Assembly: GCA_035772735.1 (NCBI GenBank)
Contig: JASDFA010000016.1
Span: forward strand, 169,141,001 to 169,205,000
Direction of reading: 5' to 3'
DNA: 64,000 nt
Source: Datura wrightii
Taxonomy: Eukaryota > Streptophyta > Magnoliopsida > Solanales > Solanaceae
Shown here: positions 36,401 to 46,365 of the stretch, piece by piece
Layout: every line of letters starts with the position of its first letter
How positions within the stretch are numbered: the stretch's first letter is position 1
Program-made: the position numbers and the translations under genes
The notes under the pieces: model-generated
The model's input: the letters and a program-made list of their open reading frames with translations, nothing else
Database searches by the model: none
Told to the model about the DNA's origin: nothing

Positions 36401-37291
36401 TGTAGATAATTTAGGAAAATTCATGCATTGGGTTAAAACCCCATAGATTAAACATAGAAATTTCACGATTTAGAGAGGGATTGGGCATGGTGTGAAAGTA
36501 TTCACCCATTCATAACCCTACATACTTGTTGGTAGTTTATTCTTACACTTCTTAAAATTCCCAATAGGAATTGAAGAGAAATTGAAGAACAATAAAATTG
36601 ATCACCCTCTCTCACCTTCTATCTTGCATGCATGAATGAATATGGCATAAAATGAACTTGACCCCTGTAAAAGACATCATTCATAACTCAAAACGATGTA
36701 GTTTATGCCTTAGGATCATAGGAATTACGAAAAAGCCCTTACTAAATTCGCAAAAAATAACTGTCAGCTGGTTCCAATGGTGGACCTAACGACTCACCAT
36801 CATGGTCCACGACTCGTGGAGTCATCCATCAAGTTCACTACTGCTTAAATCTTACGAGCACGTAACGGAAGACTTAACGACTCATTACCTGGTGACCACA
36901 ACTCGTGGTCACGACTCATCGAGTACAAGCCTATGAGTTTTACCTTGATACATCCTGCTTCTCACAACCCTCCCCACGAATCGTGGTGACTGACCACGAC
37001 TCGTGGGGTCCTTCCATTAAGTTTGCTGCCATCCTTTTCCTCTTTCTCATTCATCACTCCCCATGACTGACCTAACGAGTCATGGGACCTGACCATGACT
37101 TGTGGTCACACCCCTGGGATCTTATTTCCGAAACTTCAAATTCATCTCTTGGGCCATACCACGAGTCACATAACGACTCGCGGCTGCTCTTCACGGGTCA
37201 CCTCACGACCCGTTCTATGCCTGATGCCAGATTTTAAGTTTTTCTCCATTTCAACTCCCGGGTCTGATCTTTGGGCTCCTGTGATATAACA
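33500..37291 (-). repeat. LTR B3, 5' LTR of element 3, split by solo LTR S1
   Basis: TATCACAACTT at 33500 to GTGATATAACA at 37291. Removing S1 and one TSD leaves about 2.35 kb, against 2.07 kb for the 3' LTR. The ACGACTCGT-type array is at about 36780-37210 in the U3. ORFs 37095-37289 and others inside are chance. Confidence 0.88.
33764..35199 (+). mobile_element. Solo LTR S1 (1436 bp) with 5-bp TSD AAATA
   Basis: Begins TGATCTTGGGC, ends CACCGAACA, and is flanked by AAATA at 33759-33763 and 35200-35204. Joining the flanks restores the family-B LTR sequence seen at 26590-26620. It has a plus TATA box (TATAAATA, 34273-34280) preceded by a GC-rich array of CCGTG(A/C)CACG-type motifs (about 34010-34250). 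The lineage is like S2 and distantly like X/Y (same position of motif array, TATA and terminal 'CC…GGATCGA' stretch). The minus ORF 34000-34284 is the array read backwards. Confidence 0.9.
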
Positions 37292-37529
37292 GGCGTGGCG
37301 TGCTGCCCATCATGCTAGGATAGGCTTGCAAGGCGTCAGCCATGGCGCTGGGCAGGTAGAATGGCGCGGCGCACTACACGTCTAGCCTCCAACCTTCGAC
37401 CTCCTGCTCGTTCGACACCATGCTCATATACTCATCCCATGAGCCTTTTTACATATATTTCAAACCCCAAAAATCTCAACATACATACACAAGTATCATT
37501 TAAATGATAGAAACTTATGGGGTGTAACA
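37292..37529 (-). repeat. LTR A, 3' LTR of element 4, right part (U3 end)
   Basis: Continues the LTR interrupted at 26341: GGCGTGGCGTGCTGCCCATC aligns with about 8805-8830, and it ends GGGGTGTAACA at 37529. Together the two parts make about 3.03 kb. Confidence 0.85.
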
Positions 37530-37840
37530 TCATCCCCCCATAGGGACATTCATCCTCGAATGTAATCTATCCTCAGGAGATTATGTTCCTTAAGCTTTGT
37601 CCCAAAATTTTGGCTGGAGTCTCCCCTGTAATATGGACTATCCAAAAACCTGAAACACATAAAAGTCCAACATAGGCGTCTAACAGGATGCTACAAGCAA
37701 CTGAATAACATAGTTCTACATAAATAGTAACAAAAGCAACTATACAACACCTGAGAACTATATCATCTCTACTATAACTATCTAGGTTTGTGTACTATCA
37801 TCGTAGAGTCTGGATCAAGTAAGAGTACCTAGACCTCATG
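37530..37840 (-). other. PPT and 3' spacer of element 4
   Basis: The minus purine run (TATGGGGGGATGAT) and the conserved CATTCGAGGATGAATGTCCC sit beside the LTR end. The rest is non-coding. Confidence 0.7.
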
Positions 37841-38221
37841 TCATTCTTAGCTTCCCAAGTCATCTCTTCTACCTCTCTGTCCCTCCATTAAACTTTAATA
37901 GAGGCTATATTTTTGGTTCTCAATCTGTGGAACTGTCAACCAAGTTATAGATTTAGAGTCTCTTCATAGCTGTGACCTGACCATCCTCAACTGGGATAAC
38001 TTGAGAAGGGTCTCCTACTCAATTTCTTAACATAGAAAATGGCCTCGAAGGCAATTCTAACTCATAGGCCACATGGCCTATCTTTTGGAGGATTCATTAT
38101 GGCCCGATGAATCTAGCGCTAAACTTGTCCTTCTTACCAAATCTTATAACGCCCCTCATTGGCAAAACGTTAAAAAATACACAGTCGTAAACATTGAATT
38201 CCAGGTCTCTACGCCGTATAT
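37841..38221 (-). pseudogene. Integrase C-terminus/chromodomain, element 4
   Basis: ORF 38097-38306 includes a C-domain remnant (RRRDLEFNVYDCVFFNVLPMRGVIRFGKKDKFSARFIGP), very close to the family pattern DWVFLKVSPMKGVMRFGKKGKLSPRFIGP. Chromodomain remnants follow toward 37850. The frame is cut at 38221 by solo LTR S2 and continues at 39653. Confidence 0.82.
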
Positions 38222-39647
38222 TGATCGTGGGCAAAATAGCATGCCCGAGTGATGCTTTATAACTTAGTTTCATCTTGTTTATTGACTTAATTATATGCAT
38301 TCTCATGTATTTCTATGTAAATGTGAATATATACACTAACCAACATGATTAGTTCTTGTTTTGTAGGTTTAAAATGAATTTGAAGAACTAATCCATGAGT
38401 TGGTGAAGTGGAGGCATGGAATCGGAAGTACAACGCGAAAGTCAGCAATGAGGATGCGCGAAATAGCCCACCTGCGCATTGGCAATGTGCCATGGAAGGC
38501 AGGCTGTACGACCAAGTCGTGACACGCCATCAAGAGCGCTGCACAACTAGCGTGACACGCTGCCATCGCGGCTAGCTTCTGCTTGACGACTGTTTTGATT
38601 TCTAGCGTGCCTACGCGATGCCTCCGTGTCACGGAGGCATATTGGCTTGATAACCTCCATGACACAGAGCTATTCCATGCGGGGCATAATTTTATACATC
38701 TCTCATTTACTATAAATAGGTCTCTTAGCTCCTAAAAACAAGAAAGTCACAATCTTATTCTGAAAAACCACCAAGGAGTGAAGGGAGAAGTGGGAGAACT
38801 CACCTAGGGTTCATCAATTTAATCTTCTCTTCTACCAATTCTTGTAAGCATGTTACTTTAACAATGTTTTCTTGTAATTTTATGAACATGAGTGGATAGA
38901 ACCCTTCCTCTAGGGTTGAAGCCACAAGATATGATTGTGATTTTGCGATTTTGTTTTGGTTTTAAGTTATTGATTATTGTTTTGTCTTGCATTCTGAATT
39001 ATGGTTGTTTTTATGACTAATCACCATGAAAATAAGTGGGTTAAGCTTAGGTACATGCTTGAGAAAGATAACCTAGGCAAGAACAAGAGAATGTAGGGAG
39101 CACGATTGTATCTCACGATATGATTTGTGTTAGGATAGAAATATACCTAATACCTTGCTTGGTTGATAAAATGGATTGAGCTAGACACCAACATAGAATT
39201 ATCACATCACCACTCGAAGAAGTAGTTGTGAGGCTAAGTTGAGTTAACTGATTAGAGGTATGAAATTCCCTAATCAAGAGCATAAACCTCATAAACCACA
39301 TCCACGTAATGAATTGCCCACGAACTCGAAGGACCGTGAACATGCAATTGTAATTATGTGAGACGACAATTAATAGTTTCATACTTAAGCCATTGCAAAT
39401 CGTAGTATCGCACGATTATCCGGCTTTAACTCTAGTGGCTCCTTGAATTAATTCAGGGTATTTCGTTGACCGCCCCTAGACTTAATTAACTCTATAGAAA
39501 AATTCTATAATCAACACTTGCGGCATTTAATATCACACTTGAACTTGATAGTTAGCTGAATTGGTCCAGTCCCTGTGGGTTCGACATCCGGCTCTTAAAA
39601 AGGGCCACTGTATTACTTGCACGACCCGTACACTTGCGGGACCAACA
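38222..39647 (+). mobile_element. Solo LTR S2 (1426 bp) with 5-bp TSD TATAT
   Basis: Begins TGATCGTGGGC, ends GGGACCAACA, with TATAT at 38217-38221 and 39648-39652. It has a plus TATA box (TATAAATA, 38711-38718), with a CGTG(A/T)CACG-type motif cluster upstream (about 38510-38665). Near the 3' end is CCCTGTGGGTTCGACATCC, typical of Athila/Tat LTRs. It is a diverged sibling of S1. ORFs 38287-38493, 38369-38665 and 39113-39382 are chance frames. Confidence 0.9.
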
Positions 39648-39652
39648 TATAT

Positions 39653-40626
39653 CAGAATAACTTATGATGATTATGAGCCATTGATAGACACTCTCTAATG
39701 AACTTAACCCATCTTTTATCTGATATGTCATGTTAGGTCCTAACGAACCTGACTCGCCTATCTCAACCCATACTAGGGGAACTTATATTTCTGCCGATAC
39801 CAAGCCTCAAAAGGTGTAATCTTGATGGTAAAATGGTAATTGTTATTATGCAAAATCCCCTATGAGGTAGACATTCCTCCCAACTTACACCAAAGTATAG
39901 CACACACACCCATAACATATCTTCAGGCATCTGAATCGTGCACTCTGCTTGGTCATCTATCTAGGGACAAAAAGTTGTACTCAAATTAACCTATGCTCCC
40001 AAGCTTTTCTGAAATGACTTCCAGAATCTAGCTGTAAACTAGGTCCCTCTATCAGAGGTATGAGACTCTAGAATACTGTGCAGTTAGCTTTCTTTAATGT
40101 ACAACTTAATATGATTTTCAGCTGAAAACATAGTACTGACTTGCAAGAAAAGAACTAGTTCCAGAAACCTATCAACGATGACCCTAATCGAGTCAAGTTT
40201 ACACCTGGTACGCGGTGAACCTGTAATAAGGTTTATTGACCGCTTCCCGCTTACATATAGGCACGACTATAAGTTAGCCTGCCAAGTTCCTGATGTTCAG
40301 TGTCTATCTGCTAGCAATTCAGACACTACTCTACAACCTTGGCAATATCTTTTTTTTTCCATGCCACTGATAATTCTCTTTTACATCAAGGTGAATTTCA
40401 TAAAGGTATATTTCCAATAGACTAGGATGATAAGAATAACGAGAATCTGCCATAATTTGCTGGCGAAGCCCTGCCACATCTAGAACATAGAGTCGATCTC
40501 TGAATCTCAAGACTCTTTCCCTGGTTATTCCCAAGTCCAAAACTTCTACTGAGCCTTTCCTCTATTATATGTGCTAGGCTAGGGCCTTCATACTGTCGCT
40601 CTTTCTCCTTCACAACTAGAGATGAC
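39653..40626 (-). pseudogene. Integrase core and zinc domain, element 4
   Basis: Continues the integrase after S2. The core is heavily eroded (39700-40250). The N-domain is readable in ORFs 40331-40540 and 40422-40637 (RFRDRLYVLDVAGLRQQIMADSRYSYH and, upstream, LVVKEKERQYEGPSL). Element X interrupts at 40626/40627, between integrase and RNase H. Confidence 0.75.
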
Positions 40627-42250
40627 TGATGTGCCATGATTTTACGACACTTTTAATGCTTAAAACCAAGAAATTTACACATTTCGGGTATGTTTATATA
40701 AGTATGATATGTTTTGTGCTTAATATTGCAGGAAAACAGGTTTGGGAATGAATTGGTCGAAGTAATGCTGAAAAGAACTGAAAAGGTGACCGCGAGGCAC
40801 TTCATGAGTCGTTGGTAGGAGGCATGACCTATTTCTTAAGGCGTGGGTACAAGATGATGTTCAAGGAAAAAGAAACAATGTACCTGACAAATTGAGGAAA
40901 TGACTTGTTACAACTGGTAACGAGTCGTGAGGTCAACCGTGAAAGCTAAAAGAGGAAATATTAACAAAGTGGCCAGTGTAGTTGACGATAGACATCACGA
41001 CTCATCATATGAAGGAACGACTCGTTGGTAGATCACTGGGACCAACTGTAAGGCGCACTGGAATTTTTGAGGAATGAGACCACGAGGGACCTAACGACTC
41101 GTGCTCAGGAATGATGAGTCGTTAGGGGACCCGTTGCCACAACTGGATACGTTGTTGAGGACGACTATTTTAGGCAAGGAATGACTCGTTAGAGGGACAA
41201 ATGAATCATTACCATGCCCATTGCCACTACCGACCTGGTTTCCAGTTCTAATTGGGAAAAGGATTTCTTGGAACTATAAATACATAGTTTAGGTTTATTT
41301 TTGAAGGGTGATTTTTACAGGATTTTTGAGACGATTTTTCTTACAGTTCTAGAGTAATTGAGAGAGCCGACTTTATTAGGTTTCAACTAGAATTTTGGTA
41401 TTGATCAATTGTTCTTGATTCAAGAAACAAAAGCAACATTGAAGTTTATTCATCTATTGTGGAGTTGTTATTCAACCTACGTGGTTTTTATTCTACGATA
41501 ATTTGTAAGTTGCAATTTTGATTTCTTTAATATTTTGTGATTGTGAAAATACAAGTATGAGTAGCTAAACCCATAAACTAGGTTTGTGGGAACCAAGATG
41601 AATTAACACACATAGGTAAAAACACTTAGTGATTGTTGAATGGGGTTTTATGCATGTGTTGTTGTTCCTTTCGTTTTGATTGATTCTTGACCGTTCTAAA
41701 TGTTAGGACTTGCCTTATTCTTACTTACTGGACCACGGAGGTAAAGAATGAGAAAAGTGATTAATAATGGAGATTTGAGGCTATCAACCCTCATCTAATA
41801 GCTTGAACTTGTCTGGGGATAGCTAATCCGATATTAAGGGTAAGTGTCAATTAAAGTACACCCGTATACAAACCAAGTAGTGCGGTGATAATCATCTAAA
41901 TAGGGGACCAACAATTTAGGTGAAGCTAACTTACCAATATTGCTTGTTAAAAATCGGAATAGATCACTAGTGTGTAAGCTTTGTGGTTATGAAATCTTAG
42001 TGAACATAATCCTAGTCAAGTCGTTAATTGAATACAAACCCAATTTGATTTAGGCATTTGGCAATTTTAATTTCTTTATTACTCCCTATTTTTACCCCTT
42101 TGGAAATAAGTAACTCAATAGTAATAGTTATTCGCATTAACTTAAGTTCTTACCATATTCCCTGTGGGATCGACCTCAACCTTTGTTGGGTTCTATATTT
42201 GACAATCGACCGCTTATATCTCAATTATTAGGTGTAATTTGGGCGACATA
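40627..42250 (+). repeat. 5' LTR of element X (1624 bp)
   Basis: TGATGTGCC to GGGCGACATA. The 3' LTR ends CATCA, so the final CA is mutated here. About a dozen differences from the 3' LTR are visible in the first 105 bp, so the insertion is old. U3 about 40627-41270, with an ACGAGTCGT array at 40790-41210. Confidence 0.9.
41275..41282 (+). promoter_or_regulatory. TATA box of element X 5' LTR
   Basis: TATAAATA followed by CATAGTTTAGGTTTATTTT. Y's 3' LTR has the same box at 63195-63202, while X's 3' LTR and Y's 5' LTR have it altered. Confidence 0.75.
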
Positions 42251-42256
42251 AAATTT

Positions 42257-42274
42257 TGACACCATTGCTGAGGA
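42257..42274 (+). other. tRNA-Asp-type primer-binding site of X, decayed
   Basis: TGACACCATTGCTGAGGA against the expected TGGCGCCGTTGCCGGGGA. All five differences are G-to-A or C-to-T. Confidence 0.85.
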
Positions 42275-42380
42275 ATACGGCTAAGGATTTTGTTAATTGT
42301 GTTAACTTTACTATTCGTTCTTATTTCTTTTTTATTTTTCTTTTGTTGTTTTGGTTGTTTAACTGGTCTTAGGTTCGTGC

Positions 42381-44172
42381 ATGCCCGATACAAGAAGCCA
42401 TGGAAATCCCCTGGTTCTAATTGATCACGAACTTGAGCTAATGTTAAGGAACCTGAGAAGAATGGCCAACATCCAAGAGCAATAAACCATGGACCAAGCC
42501 ACAACAAGAAAGTTGGTTGAAGAGAAAGCTTGAGCTAGAGATCATGAGTTAGCCGGAGTTGTAGAAGAGTAGTGTCTAGCTGCAGAATCTAAACGAGCTA
42601 GATGACCCAGAGGTCCAGAATACCAGCGACACCGATATTTTGATAAGGAAGATGATGCGGATATAGATGAAGCTGGTGCCACTGGATCTATAGTCCCTCC
42701 TCCTTTGCCTGATGGGACGAAGTTTGACATTACCAATGCGATTATCCAACTGCTTAATATGAAGGGAATATTTGCAGGTCACGCATCTAATGATGCCCAC
42801 GCTCACCTGAAAAATTTTGTGGGAATATGTAAGGCATACAAGAAGCGGGGGGTGAGCCAGGACGCTATCAGACTGAGGTTATTTCCATTCTCCCTAGGGA
42901 GTGAGGCAACGATGTGGCTGGCTGAGTGGCCGAATGATTCCATCATACTTAGGGAGAGCTTAAGAGAGATTTTCTTGAAAGGTTCTTCCCTCCATCAAAG
43001 TGTTGCAGATTAAGGATGAGATATATAACTTCAGACAGCTAAATTTTGAGGCGCTCCACGAGACCTGGCTGCATTTCAACAAAAAGCTCAAAAAGGTGCC
43101 GAATTACAAAATTTTGAATGATACCTTGTTGGAGATCTTTTATAGGTATCTAAATTACAACACCAAGGCAGTGGTTGATACCATCTCTGGAGGAACTTTT
43201 TTGAGTCACACCTTTGTAAAGGTTGTAGAGCTGCTAGACAGGATCACCAAAACCAACCTAGCTAGGCACACTAGAGAGTCGGAGGTTCCGGCTAGTTCTT
43301 ATGTGGTTGGTATGTCTGTTGAACAAAGGAGAAAAGATGAAGAGCGTGATCAAGATATCACAGAGATAAATACCACCATGGGGTTTCTTGCTAAGCATTT
43401 GATGGGAGTTCGAGCAGAAAAGGTAAATGTTGTAGGTTCATAGGGCAAAGCCTTGAGAAATTATGGTTGCGAGTCTGAGTTTGAAGAAGAAGTCAATTAT
43501 TTGAATTATCAGAGGGAGGATTTGCAGAACAACACCCAAGCGTCTAACCATGACTCTTGGCGTCATGGTCAAAGGGAACCATGGTCGGAACTTTTACAAA
43601 GATAATAATTACAATCGGGGCCAATACCTAGATAATGGGGACTAGAAGAAGCGCGAGGAGTTCAAAAATGATAGAAGCGATCTGTACGTTCCATCAAGAA
43701 ACCACGAGCCAGAGTCCAGTGGTTCAAGGGTTGAGGACATGCTCTCCAAAGTACTCAAGCAGATGGAGACCACAGATAGCCACTTCAAGGAGCTACAGGC
43801 TGATATTTTCGATTTAAATAAAAACGTGGAGTCTTATATTGTGGCGATCAGGCAGATTGAGCAGCAGATGAGTCTGATGTCTATTGCAATGAACCAGAGG
43901 CAAAAAGGCACACTTCCCAACAATACTGTGCAAAATTCAAAAAATGACAGTCACTGCATAGTGATGACTACTAGGAGTGTGAAGGCCATAGTTGACCCCC
44001 CGAGGACAGTTGTAGTTAAGGAGTCAGAGAAGCCCGTGTCGATAATAAGGATGGTGTGGCTGGTTTTGAAAATCCAACTTTGGTTAGGGACTCATAGGTG
44101 CAAACTGCTCCAGGTAGTGCAAAGGAGCAAGGAGATGTCCATGGGAAGGAGAAGGAGGCACAACAAAAACTG
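42381..44172 (+). pseudogene. gag: Gag of element X (Athila-like), broken
   Basis: Starts MPDTRSHGNPLVLIDHE at 42381 and meets a stop at about 42483. The core continues in ORF 42705-43013 (FDITNAIIQLLNMKGIFAGH, DAHAHLKNFVGICKAY, DAIRLRLFPFSLGSEATMWL) and, after a frameshift near 43005, in 43000-43443 (LQIKDEIYNFRQL, LHETWLHFNKKLKKVPNY, TISGGTFLSHTF). These are the hallmarks of the Athila capsid (retrotransposon-gag type). The C-terminal part (43739-44172) has METTDSHFKELQADI and GTLPNNTVQNSKND, matching the family's coiled tail. No zinc knuckle seen. It would form the particle and package RNA. Confidence 0.88.
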
Positions 44173-44259
44173 ACATTAATCCCTACACCTCCTCCTCCTA
44201 ATCCACAATGCTTGATAAAGAAAGCTGAAGATGGAAAGTATCAAAATTTTATCTCTATG

Positions 44260-44831
44260 CTTAAGTAGCTATCGATGAGCATCCCATTGGTGGAGGCACT
44301 TGAGCAAATGCTCGGATATGCCAAATTCATGAAGGACCTCATCACTAGAAAAAGGAATGTGAGTTTGAAACCTGTTGATAATCTGCACCACTGTGGTGCC
44401 ATCACTACTAGGGTTCTAGCTCAGAAGAGGAAGACCCAAGTGCGTTTACTATACCTTGCACCATTGGAGAGGTTGAGTTTGCAAGGGTGCTTTGTGACTT
44501 GGGAGCTAGCATAAATCTGATGCCGCTAGAAGTGTTTAAAAAGTTAGGCTTGGGAACTCCCACACCGACTACTATGCGGCTACTCATGGCTGATAGAATA
44601 GTTTAAAAGCTGGTGGGGATTTTGTTTGATGTACTAGTCAAAGTGGACAAATTCTTATTCCCAACAGACTTTGTGATTCTGGACTGTGAAGTCGATTCTG
44701 AGGTCCCCATCATTTTGGGGCTACCATTCCTTGCAACATGTAGGGCCCTAGTAGATGTGGAGGCAGGCCAGTTGAAATTCAGATTGAACAAAGAAGAGGT
44801 CACCTTCAACATTAGCCGAACCATGAAATAG
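44260..44831 (+). pseudogene. Aspartic protease of element X
   Basis: The active-site motif DLGASINLMPLEVFKKLGLG begins at 44496 (D-L-G in place of the retroviral D-S-G, normal for plant Athila/Tat proteases). After one stop at about 44605 the ORF 44613-44831 gives the flap and C-terminal part, with DSEVPIILGLPFLATCRALVDV (family 'ILGRPFLAT'). Upstream is the conserved lead-in LVEALEQMLGYAKFMKDLITRK (44275-44350). It processes Gag in the family. The reading frame ends at 44829 and no RT follows. Confidence 0.88.
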
Positions 44832-45780
44832 GCAAAGGAATTCAACATAATTTCAGCATTGGAGGATGGAGAAGAGTCACTTGATGAATTCTGAGTAGTC
44901 AAGTGACTTGTGTCGTTCCATGACGTTAAATTAGGCACTTCATGAGAGGTAACCCATGGAGGTGTTTTGGTGAAGTCTGAGTAGCCAAAATACCCACGTT
45001 GTGTCGCGACGTTAAATCAAGCGCTTCTTGGGAGGCAACCCAAGTTGTAAATGCAAGAAATAGTTAGTGTTCACATTTGTTGATGGGTTTTGGTGAATAA
45101 GATGGAAAATCTGAAGTTGGAACAAAAAACTGAAACTTCAGTTTTGGTGCAGAAAAATCACAGAACGAGTCATTTTCTGATACGACAACTCGTAAATCAA
45201 TCTGTGAAGAGAACTACAGAAAATAGGGGAGCAACGAACGACATAACGATTCGTGTCTTTAAGAAACAAATCTTCATGTCCCCCATCATGTACACTGGAG
45301 AAAAGTCTGAATTAAAAGAAAAAGGTTGATAGCGGCTCACTAAATGAATTGTTGGGAGACCAAATGAGTCGTTAAGTGACCCGTCTTGAAGCTACATCAG
45401 GCCAAGGACCATGACTCATGAAGTGACTCGTTGGGTGACACCATGAGTCGTTACTTGACTCGGTAGGTCCCAGGTAAGTTGTCGAACTCAAGTAAAAGAA
45501 TGAAGAGTCAAAACAAGTCGTCTCATTACTTAATGACTCGTGCAGTTAGTTGTTAGGTATTTTATTTAATTGCTATTCGACCCGACCCAAGAGTGGAATT
45601 GGGGTGCTTTTAAGTTATATCAACTAGAAACCCGATTCTTTCCCTTTTTCAAAAACTTCAAATTTCCCTCTTATCTTTTTCTTCTTCTTCTTCTTCACTC
45701 AACCCCATCGAAATCACTGCACGCCCAGTCACTCAAGCATACTCACGAATAATTGCACTCTATCTCGGATCATACACATT
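44832..45780 (+). other. Spacer: duplicated GACGTTAAA block, motif array, exon 1 of ORF2 RNA
   Basis: Two related units of about 86 bp (around 44892-44977 and 44980-45065), each with GACGTTAAA (44922-44930, 45008-45016), an AGGCACTT/AAGCGCTT element and G(A/G)GAGGCAACCCA-like tail. In Athila elements this block marks the gap between pol and the env-like ORF. It is followed by ACGACTCGT-type repeats (45160-45560), then a conserved TATTCGACCCGACCCA (about 45574, shared with Y) and a pyrimidine-rich putative leader exon up to 45780. Confidence 0.7.
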
Positions 45781-46360
45781 GTGAGTAGTCTTCCCCATTA
45801 AATTTTGAATATTGTGGCATTTAAACAAGAATTTCTAAGACCCATGTTGTGAATGAGCTTGAATTTATTTCAATTAACATTGTGTATATCTGTGCCTCTT
45901 GATGAAAATAAACCCTAGGAAGATTTAAACAAAGATTTCGATCGTATGTTCACTTGGGTTGAATTTAGATTCTGAAGCTCTGTGTTCATGGAATTGAAAA
46001 TTTGGAAAGAGATTAATATTACTGTGTGAACTGAATCTCTTGAGCACGAGCTACATCACGAGTCGTTGGATTACCCAACAACTCATTGTGCAGCTCGTTT
46101 TTAGTGGAAATATTAAGCCAATGGGGTAGTGCACTTAACGACTGACCTAACAACTCATTGCCTTTGGCAATGACTCATTGGGACTGGTCGTCATGTAAAA
46201 TGAACAAACTTGATGAAAGACCAGTCTGAGACGACAAGTGATCTCACGAGTCATTGCCAGTGGCAACGACTCGTTTAGTCACCCGTCAGGACCAACTGGG
46301 CACCAGCACAAAAATGATTTTTGTTTCATCTCATCTTGCACACTAACATTGTTTTCACAG
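45781..46360 (+). other. Candidate 5'-UTR intron of ORF2 in X (580 nt)
   Basis: Donor GTGAGT at 45781, branch-like ACTAAC at 46342-46347, acceptor TTTTCACAG ending 46360, and the ORF2 ATG six bases later (46366). Y has the same design at 58212-58798. Inside is another ACGAGTCGT cluster (46058-46274). Splicing is inferred and not shown. Confidence 0.7.
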
Positions 46361-46365
46361 CTACA

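Larger units (their letters stand above)
26342..37291 (-). mobile_element. Element 3: family-B chromovirus inserted in element 4's LTR
   Basis: Complete minus-strand structure: 5' LTR 33500-37291, PBS 33484-33495, gag, protease, RT, RNase H, integrase with chromodomain, PPT, 3' LTR 26342-28407. The flanks are two parts of one LTR A. Flanking pentamers GGCCC (26337-26341) and GGCGT (37292-37296) agree at 3 of 5 bases, a decayed TSD. Its 5' LTR carries solo LTR S1. All domains are broken. Confidence 0.87.

Noticed and set aside
38097..38306. Whole ORF as one coding unit
   Set aside because: The first 28 residues read from solo LTR S2; only the part below 38222 is integrase.
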